Source of the DNA: Porphyra umbilicalis
Lineage: Eukaryota; Rhodophyta; Bangiophyceae; Bangiales; Bangiaceae
Length of the DNA: 44,354 nucleotides
NCBI GenBank assembly: GCA_002049455.2
Contig: KV919229.1
Span: forward strand, 1-44,354
Direction: 5' to 3'
A model generated the notes under the pieces. It searched no databases. It was not told where the DNA came from and saw nothing but the letters and a program-made list of their open reading frames with translations. Both the position numbers and the translations under genes were made by a program. This document shows, piece by piece, positions 10,842 through 20,468 of this stretch; the first letter of the stretch is position 1, and each line of letters begins with the position of its first letter.

Positions 10842-11257
10842 GGGCGCGCGGGGCTGTGCGGGGGGGGCGGGGGGTGGCGGTGGGCTCGTGGACCGGCGTG
10901 GCGTTGGGTGCGTGGCGACGGGATGGATGTGCTGCGCGCGTGTGGGCGTGCCGCTGTGTGTTGCGCGTGTGCGACCTGTGCGTGCCTTCTTTTGGACGGA
11001 CCCGGTGCCGGGCACATGGCCTCTGCCACGCCGTCCTGTGCATTCTTGGTACAGTCGTACCCGCAAGTACCAGCGTACTACCGACAGCGACACTTCCCAC
11101 ATCAAGAGTTCTTTCAAGAGCGACGCAGAGGCACGACACACCTACGTAATGCCGCGGCCTACCGCAAGTGCCGCTGGCACTCTGCCCCGCGCGTCCCAGC
11201 CGCGTCTCGCGGCGGCGCCGCCTGACCCCCCCCCCTGCACCCCACCCGCGCCCCGCC
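10842..11257. other. convergent 3' region between TBL1-like gene and small membrane-protein gene
   Basis: The two flanking genes end toward each other here. G-tracts follow the TBL1-like stop codon directly. On the other strand a G10 run (C10 on +, 11226-11235) lies 22 nt after the stop of the minus-strand gene. No further gene is visible. Confidence 0.5.
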
Positions 11258-12311
11258 TCAAATGGGAATCAACCCCGACACCTCGGTGTTGGTGGTGAAC
11301 GGGCGCCACCACCACGTCGACGCAGACGATCGCCAGGTGCCTTGGGCGTGCCCCGACTCGACGTCGCCGCTGCTCTCGCAGCACGACAGGAGGCGACAGA
11401 CGGCCGCCCACGGCCACGCAAAGATGGCCACGAGGACGGCGGCGACAAAGCCAATCGTCGGGCCTGCGCGCCCACGGGGCGCAGCGGCGCGGGGACCGCA
11501 CCGCGTCCGACACGGGTCGACATCACGTGGCCACCACAGAAAAGGAGCCACCCACACACGAGGAGCACAGGTGCGCGTCAGCGCCGGCTACGCAACGGGC
11601 GCCACGCGCCAGGGGGCGCCCCACCACCCGCGGCCGAGCGCGGGCATCCGCGCCGCCGTCAAACACAAGCTCGCCTCCCCCCCCACGACATTGCCCACAC
11701 ACGCTGCCACGTACCAATGACCTTGATGCCGCACAGCCCCACGCCCGGCCCGCACTGGATACACACCAGGTAGCCTGGTCGGCGGCAGGCGCCGACCGCC
11801 CACCAAAAGAATGGAGAGGGACACACACGGGCGACACGACCACCAGAGCACAACACACAAGACACGCAAACCGAGTCAGCGACGGGTGCGCTCCGCTGCA
11901 AACCGCCCGGGCAGGTGCCCCCAGCGCCGCGCCCGCCTCGGCGTTGCCGACCCCGCTGCGGCGCAGCGGGCGGGGACGCCGCCCCCCGCCCCATGCCTCG
12001 CCCCCGCCGACGACCCACACGCTCACGCCGGCGCGCGTGCCCCCCCCCACGCGCGCGCGCGCCCCCCCCCCCCCCCCGCAGGCGCCACGTGCAGGCGCCG
12101 CCGTTGCCCGCCCCCGCCGGCGGCGCCGCCGCCGCCCCGTGGCGGCACAGCCCCCCGACCACCGCGTCGGCCAGCCCCAAGGACGGCGGGGACACACAAA
12201 AAAAAGACCAACGCCACAGGCCACGCCGGCAGCGGTTGGCACCCGCCAACCACCCCGCCCCGCCGGGCGCGGCCGCCAAAACGTACCGCCCTTGCCGGCG
12301 CCGCGGCCCAT
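11258..12311 (-). CDS. small three-exon Cys-rich membrane protein, function unknown
   Basis: This gene is not visible as one ORF. Exons on the minus strand are 12311-12287, 11774-11715 and 11463-11258. Both introns have GTACGT donors and CAG acceptors, and both are phase 1, so the 25, 60 and 206 nt join into 96 codons plus stop. The product starts MGRGAGKG, has Cys pairs (CIQCG and a later LC), one hydrophobic segment (TIGFVAAVLVAIFAWPWAAV, about residues 30-49), then CRLLSCC and an acidic SSGDVE. The arrangement of Cys, membrane segment and Cys faintly recalls LITAF or BRI3-type monotopic membrane proteins, but the final CxxC pair is missing, so no family is claimed. Exon 1 is the least certain part. 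A + strand frame starting at 11262 overlaps exon 3 and is considered a shadow. Confidence 0.5.
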
Positions 12312-13166
12312 GGCGCCCACCGCCCGTTGCCCGCCGGGCTTCCCCCCGCGACGGGCCGGCACGGACGGGGGAGGCGGGGAAGCTCACCGGGGGAGACACG
12401 CGCGCCGTCGACGGCGGTGAGGGGCGCGTGCGAGGGAGGGGGCGGCGGGGGGGGTGGGGGAGGACGGAACAGCCACACCTGCGTTTTTGGGGGTTTTTTC
12501 GCGCGGGACGCGCGCGCGGCGCTTGCGGCGGGATCTCTGCGGCCGCGTTGTGGGGGGGGATGCCAATTCCACGCGCTTGGGGCCCCCCCACCCGACTGGG
12601 CGCGCCTCGAGGCCGGCACCGCGCATGCACTCGGCTGCGTTGCAAGTAGGCGCGCAGCGCACACACTCAGGACCGTCACGATCAATTTCCATTCGGCTGG
12701 AGCTGTGAAAAGCCAGGGGCACCCTGAATATGCAGGAAGTTTGTTGCGTCGCGTGGATGGGGGTGTGGCCGCCCAGATGCGGCGGCGCGGCGGCGGTGGG
12801 CGGCACGGTGTGCTGCTCTGTTTCCCTCTCCCGGTCGGATGTACCCGGCCGGGCTGGTATCTGGGTGGATGGCGACGCTATACCCCAGCTTTCCCCATAT
12901 CCATATGCATGCACCAGCCTCATCGTCTTGATAGCTCTGCGCACGAAAACGACGGAGCGCAGCAGCGCACGTGGCAGTCGCCACCGAGCCCGCCTCGTCC
13001 ATAGGAGGGCCTACCTCCACCATGTTCTGCCTCCACTCCTCGCGGGCGGTGGCCACCGCGGCCACGGTGCCGGACTCAACCGCGCCCGCCATCGGTCCGC
13101 CGAATTCCCATCCAAACCCTCCAACCGTCCACCCCCCCGCTCCTCTCGTCCACCCCCACACGCCCC
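12312..13166. other. intergenic region between two minus-strand genes
   Basis: No supported gene. It should hold the promoter of the small membrane-protein gene and the 3' end of the secreted Cys-rich gene. Positions 12650-13000 are less GC-rich. Open frames here lack domains and conflict with each other. Confidence 0.45.
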
Positions 13167-13808
13167 CTAAGGCAGCGCAATGTCAACTGGGCAGTCGCGC
13201 GCGAGCGGTAGCTGGTTGCTCGGCGCCCCACAACACATGTCGAGGGAGAACCACGCACCAAACAGTTGCGCCGACGTAATACACGCCACTGGGCAGCAGC
13301 AGCTGTTGATCACGAATTCATCTTCGCAGCACGGCTCTGGGTTGCGGCCGTCAAAGGTCCACCCATCGCGGGAGTCGGACCCCTCCACTGGCAGCGCCGC
13401 GCACGGGTCGGTGTGGGAGCCGCCATAGCCGTACAGGGCGGCCGCCACGGCGGCCGCGTCGGCCGTCGACATTGGGCAACAGGGCACCACGGACGCGTCC
13501 GCGAGGAGGTTGGCCGCGGCGCTGAGCGCCGCGAGCCGGCTCGCCGCCGCCTCGGCAGCGGGGCACGCGGCGTGGGAGAGGGCTGTGCCAAAGGCGGCAA
13601 CGGCGGCGGTCGCCGCCGCGCACGCCTTGGCACCCTTGCACAGGGACGACAGTGACGGCGGCACCGTGGACGTTGGCAAGCCGCCATAGCGGGGGGTGAC
13701 GTCAGCCGTCGCGAGCATCCGGGGCGTTGCCCCCGCCACCGCGGCGGCGGTCGCCGCCAGGGCGAGGCAGACCACGAGGCGGGCGGCCAGGGCACGGTGG
13801 GGGGCCAT
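13167..13808 (-). CDS. secreted cysteine-rich protein, 213 aa
   Basis: A single exon with ATG at 13808 and TAG at 13167-13169. Residues 1-26 form a clear secretory signal peptide (Arg-containing start, then LVVCLALAATAAAVAGA). The middle (about residues 55-110) is an Ala-rich, probably helical region. The last 110 residues are rich in Cys, largely as doublets or a triplet (VPCCPM, EPCCED, NSCCCPVAC, DMCCGA), which suggests a disulfide-stabilised extracellular or cell-wall module. The upstream side has a C6 run 3 nt before ATG, and a G-rich stretch follows the stop, as at other host genes here. No family is recognised. The gene is close to and co-oriented with the CreA-like gene, without evidence of co-transcription. 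Confidence 0.78.
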   Translation of the reverse strand: MAPHRALAARLVVCLALAATAAAVAGATPRMLATADVTPRYGGLPTSTVPPSLSSLCKGAKACAAATAAVAAFGTALSHAACPAAEAAASRLAALSAAANLLADASVVPCCPMSTADAAAVAAALYGYGGSHTDPCAALPVEGSDSRDGWTFDGRNPEPCCEDEFVINSCCCPVACITSAQLFGAWFSLDMCCGAPSNQLPLARDCPVDIALP

Positions 13809-14670
13809 GGTTGGGGGGAAACCGGATAGGCGAGGTCACGGCAGGGACAGGGAAGGGCGGCCGTCGAGGGGAGGGGCGCGTGTGGTGGTAGAGCGGAAGT
13901 GTCGAGACAGAGGGTGGCGCCACCCGCGGTCGATGCCTATAGATATGGCCGCTCTGTGCGGCCAGCGCGCTTGCCTCCCAGCACCACCTGCCGAGCGTCT
14001 CCCCAGAGTCGAGCCGCTCCCTTGCCGTCCCGCGCGGCGGCGGCCACACAGCCACCGGCTGCCGCCCAAGGCGGCGCCCACCGCTGCCGCATGGGCGTCG
14101 TAGCCGACCACTCCCGCCGCAACGGGAGCGATGGTGTGGCGACCACGGCGCGGGAGGGAGGAGGCGCCGCCACCGCCGAGGCGCACGCCACGACACGGCC
14201 CGCGAGGACGCGGCGCGCGCACAGCACGTGCGGCCGCCAACGGGGCGGACGCCCACGACCGACTGCGCCCCCTGCGTTGACAAGACACCCCACCGCCGCG
14301 ACCGAGGGGGGGCGCCAACGGGCGCAAAGCCACACAGCGACCGTCGGCGTGGTGCACCGGTTGACGCGCGGGGTCGCACGCTCCGTGCCCGTCTGGTCAT
14401 CCGTCGTCGGCCTCATCAGCCGCGACGCTTCGTGTCGCCCGTCCGCCGGGGTGTGTGGGCGTCGCCACCTGTCGACACGCGTCACTAATGAAGGGGGAGG
14501 GAGAGGGCAAGAGGGCGAGCGAGGAGATGAAGGGGGAGGCAGGCGACAGAGCGGTGTGACACCAGGCGTGAGCCCGCTTTACCACCGGCGCCACCAACCC
14601 CACGACATCCGCGGCAGCACCTCCCCAAACGATCCCCCCCCGCCTCTCCCCCCCCCCCCCCCCCCCCCCC
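13809..14670. other. intergenic region upstream of the secreted protein gene
   Basis: No gene is supported. A short A/T-rich motif (CTATAGATAT, about 13937-13946) lies some 130 bp upstream of the minus-strand start at 13808 and could be a TATA-like element, which is a guess. The region ends in a 23-base C run (14648-14670) that touches the stop codon of the next gene. Confidence 0.4.
14648..14670 (-). repeat. G23 homopolymer directly after the CreA-like stop codon
   Basis: On the coding (minus) strand, 23 consecutive G follow the TGA at 14671-14673 with no spacer. It is the longest homopolymer in the window and the extreme case of the post-stop G-tract pattern. Confidence 0.9.
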
Positions 14671-15630
14671 TCACTCATCCAGCTGCACCGCACACAGGCT
14701 GCTGCCAAAGCGGGAGCGGTTTTCGTCCTTGCTGTCGAGGACGCGGCTCGAAAAGCTCACATACACCACCGACCGGGTGGTCGGGTCAAAGAGGCGCACG
14801 ACGCGGACGCTCTTGTTCCACCCAAACGACCGGTTTTCGGTAAAGACGTCCTCCCCCTCCTTGGCGACCGACGGGACGGCGCCGGGCGCGACCGCCGCGT
14901 GGCCAATTTTGAGGCACGTAACCGCCGCCGAGCCGGGCTCTTGCCCGAGGGGGTTGGCGAGCTTATCCGTCACGCGGCGGGACGCTTCGGCGACGTAGAG
15001 GCGGACGCCCTTGATTTTGGGGTCCTCGATGGTCTGCTCCGGGGGAGGACGGGAGGGTATCAACGTCGACAGAGGCAGGTCCAAACACAAACAGGGTGCA
15101 TGACGATGTAGGGAAGGTGGCATCACAGAAAAAAGAATGCACCGTCAGCATCACGCACGTCTACAGCAGCAGATGCTCTCCATAGTTTCCGCGCCTCGCA
15201 GCGGCTGCGGTCGCCCGACAACGCGCACGAGTGCGTCCCATTCGCCTCGCCAACGCACATGAACGACAATGGCGTCCTTGAAAAGCAGCCCAGACGTCGG
15301 AACCTGACCAATCACGGCACCCCCCTCGGCGCGCGCGTCGGGCACCACCGCCGCGCCGGCGGCGCCGAGGAGGGCGGCCAGCGCCACGCCCGCGGCCGCC
15401 GCGCGCAGGGGTGGCGGCACCGCCCGGCGCGCGGCGGCCGCCCACCGAGGCGCCACGTGCTGCAACGGCGCCGGGGGACGCGTCGGCGGGCCACCGTCGG
15501 CCACCGCCACGGGCAGCCGCCGGCGCCGCGGGGCGGCGGCGGCCCGGCGGGCGCACGGGGCCGCCAGTGGCCGGCGGTGCCGTTGGGGGGCGCCGACGCG
15601 CAGGCCGGCAGAGGGGACAAACGCCGCCAT
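14671..15630 (-). CDS. CreA-family protein with plastid and lumen targeting signals
   Basis: Two exons, 15630-15259 and 15033-14671. The 225-bp intron has a GTGCGT donor and CAG acceptor in phase 0 and joins ...FKDAIVVH to TIEDPKIKGV..., giving 244 aa. The region from about residue 110 matches the CreA family (Pfam CreA, periplasmic in bacteria, function unknown): the DPK(I/V)xGV motif, a Cys-containing core, and the C-terminal block KSVRVVRLFDPTTRSVVYVSFS. The first about 70 residues are Ala/Arg/Pro-rich, like a plastid transit peptide. An Arg pair, a hydrophobic stretch (AGVALAALLGAAGAAVV) and an A-R-A cleavage-like site follow, as in thylakoid-lumen proteins. The frame is open upstream to 15891, so a longer start is possible. 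MAAFVPS was chosen because it begins a typical transit peptide. Confidence 0.8.
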
Positions 15631-16602
15631 GGTCAAGAAGAGGTCGGCCACCTTGGCGCCGGCAGCGGGAGGCGGCCAAACGGGGGCGGCGCGTTGGCCG
15701 TCGTCGGCGACCGCGACGGGCGGCAGCGCGGCGGGGGTCGGGGCGGGCGGCGGAGCAACGGGCACAAAGGTGGTGGCGGATGCGGTGGCAGCGGAGCTCC
15801 CGGGGAGCTCCCAACCGCCACCGCCTGCGGCTGTCTCAACTCTCCCGCAAGTACGGATTCGCCAGGGCCACCGTGGGCCCCAGAAGGCCAAAGTACGACC
15901 CGTTTGCAGGCGGGAGCCGACGGGTGACCCCTGGTGGTCACGTGGTGCAGATGAACCAGGCTGCCCCCCCCAGATCTCTTATGCATATTGGGCCTACTGG
16001 GAGGCCCACCGCGGCGCCGCGACGGCCCGCCACGCGGGGTGCGGGCGGGGGGCGCCGCGGCGGGACAGCTGGGCAGCGAGCGGCGAGCCGCCCCGCCGCC
16101 CCCCACCGGCGACAGCCACACAGCTCGGCTCACGCGACGCGGGTCGTGCGCCTGCCCGACACCCCACGGGCGCGGGGGGCTCTTTGGGTGGCGCGGGTGG
16201 CTCTTTCGCCGACCGGCCGGGGGGCGAGCAGCACGCGTCGGACCGCAGGCGCCGAGTGCCGGTCCGCTGCTCGACTGGTGCCGCCGCTGGGAGGTGCGCT
16301 GGCGGGTGCTTGCCGCACGCCCCCGCGCTTGCGGAGGTGGCGGCACGGGCCGTACCCGCCGTTGCCCGACATATTCCCATGGTGGCGCTCGGGCCGGGCG
16401 TGAACGCCACGCCGCGTAGCTCTCTCGACGACCATTTGCTCTGGACATTCGCGTTCCTTCCTCCACTCGACGCTGGTAGTGGCCTGCTCCCGCCGCCTCG
16501 GCCGCGTCTGCTCCTGACCCGGTCCGTCCTGGACCGTTGCCCCGGCGCGGCCACCGTCGCTCCTGTCGCGGCCGCCGACCGCACCGACGCCGTCCCGCCG
16601 CC
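15631..16602. other. divergent promoter region between CreA-like gene (-) and unknown gene (+)
   Basis: About 970 bp separate two divergent starts. It contains a CACGTG palindrome at 15939-15944 and an A/T-rich patch (TATGCATAT, about 15979-15987). No independent gene is supported. A long minus-strand frame (15633-17393) runs across it but also overlaps the spliced + strand gene and has no domain. Confidence 0.45.
15939..15944. promoter_or_regulatory. G-box (CACGTG) between divergent genes
   Basis: A CACGTG palindrome within GGTCACGTGGTG, about 310 bp upstream of the CreA-like start and about 660 bp upstream of the + strand gene. In plants and algae such boxes bind bHLH or bZIP factors and are common at light-regulated genes. 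In DNA this GC-rich the hexamer can arise by chance. Confidence 0.25.
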
Positions 16603-18180
16603 ATGGCGCGCCCGTGGCTGTTGGGCGGCGGCGACAAGCACCGCGCCCGTGCCTCTCCCCCCCCCTTGCCCCCCGCCGCGTGCTGCTGGCTTCGGTCACC
16701 GCCTCCCCCGAGCCGCCGCCGCCGCCCCCCGGGACGGTGGTGCCGCCCAAGCGCCAGCCGTACAACCTGCTCGTCGGCGGCAATGGCGGGGAGGTTGACC
16801 CACAAGGCCTGGGGGGGGGGGTCGGCGCGTGGCGCAGCTGGGGGCTGGTGGACGGGATGTTTCCCGCCAACTTGGCGCTCGGGCGTATGTTTTGGCCAGG
16901 GGACGGCCGCGTCGGGTGTGCGGGTCTGCGAGCGCAGTGCCCGCGGTTTGGTTTCTTCTGTCCTCGTGTTGTCCCAGCATGTACAAGACTTGGTGGACTG
17001 ACGTTCCTCGTGCTGTTGGATGGGTTGCTGTGGTACGTGCCGGCCCATTTTTTTGTGTTTCTGTCTGTCGACCCCTTGTCCGTGTCGCCTTTCCTCTCCT
17101 TGTGTGGGTTTTACCCTCCTCTGGCATGCTTCCGCGCCGACGCAGTACAAGCGGCCCCCCCGAGACCAGCGTTGCTGTCGGCGTTGTCGCTTCCCCCTTG
17201 GTCTCCGGCCCAGCGGCGACGGTACGGGTCGGGCGCAGGCCAGTTGGCAGGGCAAAACGAGTGGAACCCGACCGGCGCGGCGGCGCTCAGCGTGCGGTTG
17301 GCCGAGCTCGGCGCGCGCATCAAGGGTGTCCGCAAGGTCCCCAGCGGGTCGGTCAAGGTACGTGTCCTTTCCATGTCGCTCGTTGGTGGGCACGCGCTCT
17401 GCGGATGGATGTCACGCGTATGGTGTTTGCCGGGTCAGCATCTTGTCGTGTCTCTTCTTGTGTGAGCGTTTTTTGCTTCCTGTGGGCACCTCACTCACTG
17501 CGTGCTGGTCGTACTCTCTTTCTGCTGCCTTGTCCACTGGTACCCCCTGTCGTTCGGAGCCCATGCATTTGCCCTCTTCTTGGCATACCCTCATCCCACA
17601 GTTCCACGCCACTGCCCGCACCGACGGCATTCGTGCGGTCGGCTTCGACATTGACCGGACGCTCCCGCTGCCGGTCACACTCCCCCTGGCCCGCCAGCCC
17701 CGCACCGGCCGGACGGACACCTCCCCCGTCCGCCGCCTCGCGGGCGCCAAGCGGGCCTTCCCCATCCCCCTGCCCACCCCCCTCATCTCCCTCCTTCGCT
17801 CCACCCGCCTCTACGCGCATGTGCGGTACCGGCACGTTGTTATCCCCGCGTCGTGGGGCATCCCCGCGTCGGCCGCGCCGCTGGAAGAGCCAAAGTCGCT
17901 GCCGCCGGCGGCGCAGGTTGTCTCCACCGCCGCGGCGGTCAATGGCAAGGGCTGGCACGACGCGCCCACGACGCCGCCGCCCGTGCCCGTTTTGGAAGAC
18001 GATGGCCACGTGGTCGGCGTCGTCTCGGGGGAACCCGAAGCCGACCGCTCCTGGTCGACGGTCAGCAGCTTTGGGTTACAACACGTCGTGCGGTGGGGGT
18101 CGGGCAGCCGCGGGGGGATGAGTCTCCGCGCGGGGGTGACGGCTGACGGGGAGTTTGTGTATGGGATGCGGTTCTTTTGA
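16603..18180 (+). CDS. three-exon protein of unknown function, about 357 aa
   Basis: Exons 16603-16884, 17146-17357 and 17602-18180. Introns start GTATGT and GTACGT and end GCAG and ACAG. Phases (1, then 0) join cleanly through ...ANLALG, LQAAPPRPALL..., VRKVPSGSVK and FHATARTDGIRAVGFDIDRT. The ATG at 16603 is in a different frame from the rest of exon 1; one extra C in the C9 run at 16657-16665 would link them, giving an N-terminus that resembles a plastid transit peptide. The last about 35 residues alternate polar and hydrophobic positions and end in MRFF, which fits the final strand of a beta-barrel outer-envelope protein, but that is speculation. No conserved family was recognised. The clean splicing and GC3-rich codons make a real gene likely. 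Confidence 0.65.
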
Positions 18181-18546
18181 GCAGCTCTGCTCGAGTGGAG
18201 GGGGCAGGTGCTCTGTCGCTTCCTTGCTTTCTCTCTTGTTTGCTTGCTTGCGCTGTGCCGCGCGTGGGGCTGTGAAACAGATAAACATGTGCAGGCAAGG
18301 GCATGCTCCAGGGGAATGGAGCGTCGTCACGCCGATGCTCGAGGTACGTTTGCTCCCAGTACCCGGCCATCCCAGGTACCGACCGCCGCCCGAAAGACCG
18401 ACTCCCGACTACCCCCAATTGCATGTCAACGCAGGCCGCACGTCGCCCCGACCGACGGCATCGCTCCCCCGCCTACCCCTGCGCCGCCGAATAGTTGGTG
18501 TTTAGTCTTGCGCTGCCGCCCGTCTCCGTTCCCACTCTCGCCCCCC
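18181..18546. other. convergent 3' region between two unknown genes
   Basis: No gene seen. The + strand gene ends at 18180 and the minus-strand gene ends at 18547. On the minus strand a G6 run follows the TGA immediately. Confidence 0.5.
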
Positions 18547-20468
18547 TCACCCCGTCCCCGACAGCGCGAGGAAGGCCTCGAAGCGGACGTTGACGGCGAC
18601 GCCCGCCCCCCCCCTCGCCCCTCGCGGGGTCCCTTGGCGCGCTTCCCCCCCCCCCCTCCACCCCAATCACCCCCGGCAGCAGCAATCCCCCCCCCAACAA
18701 GGCCGTGGCCGTCGTGTCCACCTCGCCGACAATGACCCCCACGCCGCCCCCCCCCCCGCCCACACGCGCACGCGCAACGCCGGGTCGGTGGCGGCCCCGC
18801 GGAGCGCCCCGCCGACGCGCCGCGCGGAAATGAGCGCCGCCGCCGCGGGGCCGAGCGTCGGCGCCAGCGGCGGGGTCGTCACCCCAAACCGTTGCGGCGG
18901 CAGCGGCAGCGCTGCCGCACCCGTCGCCCCACCAGCATAGGCGGCGGCCACGGCGGCGGCGGCGGCGGGCGTGGCGCCACCGGGGAGCGCCGTCAGCGGC
19001 GCTGACACGTGGACGGTCACGTAGGTGGGGGGGGGGGGGGGCGGGGCGACCCCCCGCCAAGCGTGCGCGCCGGCGTCGCCCCGTCGGCGTGCGCCATGTC
19101 ACCCGAGCGGGGGCTGCGGAGCGTCAGCGACGCGGCGACGGAGGCCGCCGCCGCCACCTCGTCGGGCGAGCCGGGGGCGCCGGCCATTGCCGCAGCGCCG
19201 CCGCCGCCGCCGCCGCCGCTGACGGTGCCATCGGGGCCGCTGACGGCCGCGGCGCTCCCGTCTGACGTGACGGGCGACGCCGGGGGCAAGCCCCCCGCCT
19301 CCGCCACCTCCCCCGTCACGACGGACCGCTGGATTTCGACGACCAGGGGCCCCCACGGCCAGCGGCGCTTGTCCCCCCCCCCGTCTCCCCCACCCCCCCC
19401 CCCAAGCACCGTCACCAGCGGCCGCAGCGTGAGGCGCTCCCCCCACCCGAGGCGCAGCCGCTCGGCCACCACCCCCAACCGCGTCACGCCCGCCCAGGCG
19501 CCGCCGTCGCCTGCCGAGCCGACCCACCCCCCCGCCCCGCCGCCGCCGACGCGCGACGCCGACGCCTTAACCGCCCCGCCCGGCGCGTCGAGTGCGCGCA
19601 GGAGGCGCGACAGGGGCACGACAAAGGCGGCGGCGACCTTGACGGGGGGGCCCCCCGCCGCGCCGGGCGTCGACGCGCCGTCGCCGCGGCGGCGGCGGCC
19701 GCCCCCGCCGCCGCCGCCACCGGTGGGGGCGGTCGGCGCCACGCCCCCAGCCCCGTCACCCGGGGCGTCGGTGGCGGCGGCGGCGGCAGCGGCGCCGGCC
19801 GTCTTTGGCCAGCGGCCCCCCAGGGGGCCGGGGGGACCCTCCACCACCTCAAGGCGCAGGAGGTAGGCGCTGAGGGGCTCCCCCGCCCCGGTCGCCGCCG
19901 CCGCTGCCGCCGAGCGACCACGGGACAAGTCGCCGAGCGTGGCGCCGCCACCGCGCCGCCGCCCCCGCCCGTCGCGGCCGCGGCCGTCGACGCTGCTGGC
20001 GGACGACGCGGGCGACGCGCCACGGCTGCCGCCGCCGCCGCCGCTGCCGCCGCTGCCCGTAGATAGGCGGCGGCTCAGCAGCTCCCGCAGGGGCGACGCG
20101 CTCGCGCCCGCGTCGCCGACGGGGGTGGCGCCGCCGCCCCCCCCCCGCCCCCCGTGGCTCGGGGCGCGGGCGCCCACGCTTTGGCGCGGGCGCCCCCGAC
20201 CGGGAGACGGGGAGGCTGACGGAGTCGGGGACGGGGACGGGGACGAGGACGGCGGCGGCGGCGGCGGCGGCGCGACGGGCACGCCGGTGAGGGGCAGGAG
20301 GAAGGGCGTGCCCGGTCGCGGCGGTGGGCCTGCCAGCCGCCGCCACCCGCCCGTGGGCGTGCGGATCGACGCGACGACGGGCACGCCGACGGCGCCCCGG
20401 GGGGGGGTCAGGTGCAGCACCAGGTGGGTAGGGTTGGGCGACTGCCGCCGGCTAATGCCCGTCTCCAT
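18547..20468 (-). CDS. low-complexity protein of unknown function, frame broken at homopolymers
   Basis: The start is taken at ATG 20468 (METGISRRQSP, after a C-rich leader) and the stop at 18549-18547 after VNVRFEAFLALSGTG. The text reads as one protein of about 641 aa only if the frame changes by -1 at four runs: G15 at 19027-19041, the C-rich tract near 18748-18762, C12-13 at 18645-18657 and C9 at 18606-18614 (+ strand letters). Ordered pieces (THLVLHLTPP, GEPLSAYLLRLEVVEG, VKVAAAFVVPLSRLLRALDA, RLRLGWGERLTLRPLVTVLG, GVIVGEVDTTATALLGGGLL) are separated by Gly/Ala/Pro linkers and look beta-rich. No family was recognised. The frame is open upstream to 21089, but that part is Arg/Pro-rich and does not look coding. 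Four breaks restoring exactly one frame each support a single gene. Confidence 0.6.

Noticed and set aside
11262..11720. Plus-strand frame starting MGINPDTSVLVVNGRHHHVDAD
   Set aside because: The first residues look plausible, but the frame degrades into Arg/His/Thr-rich text and overlaps exon 3 of the minus-strand gene, which has matching splice phases and a post-stop G-tract.
15633..17393. Minus-strand open frame of 586 codons
   Set aside because: It runs across a divergent promoter and over two exons and an intron of a well-spliced + strand gene. No domain or splice support.
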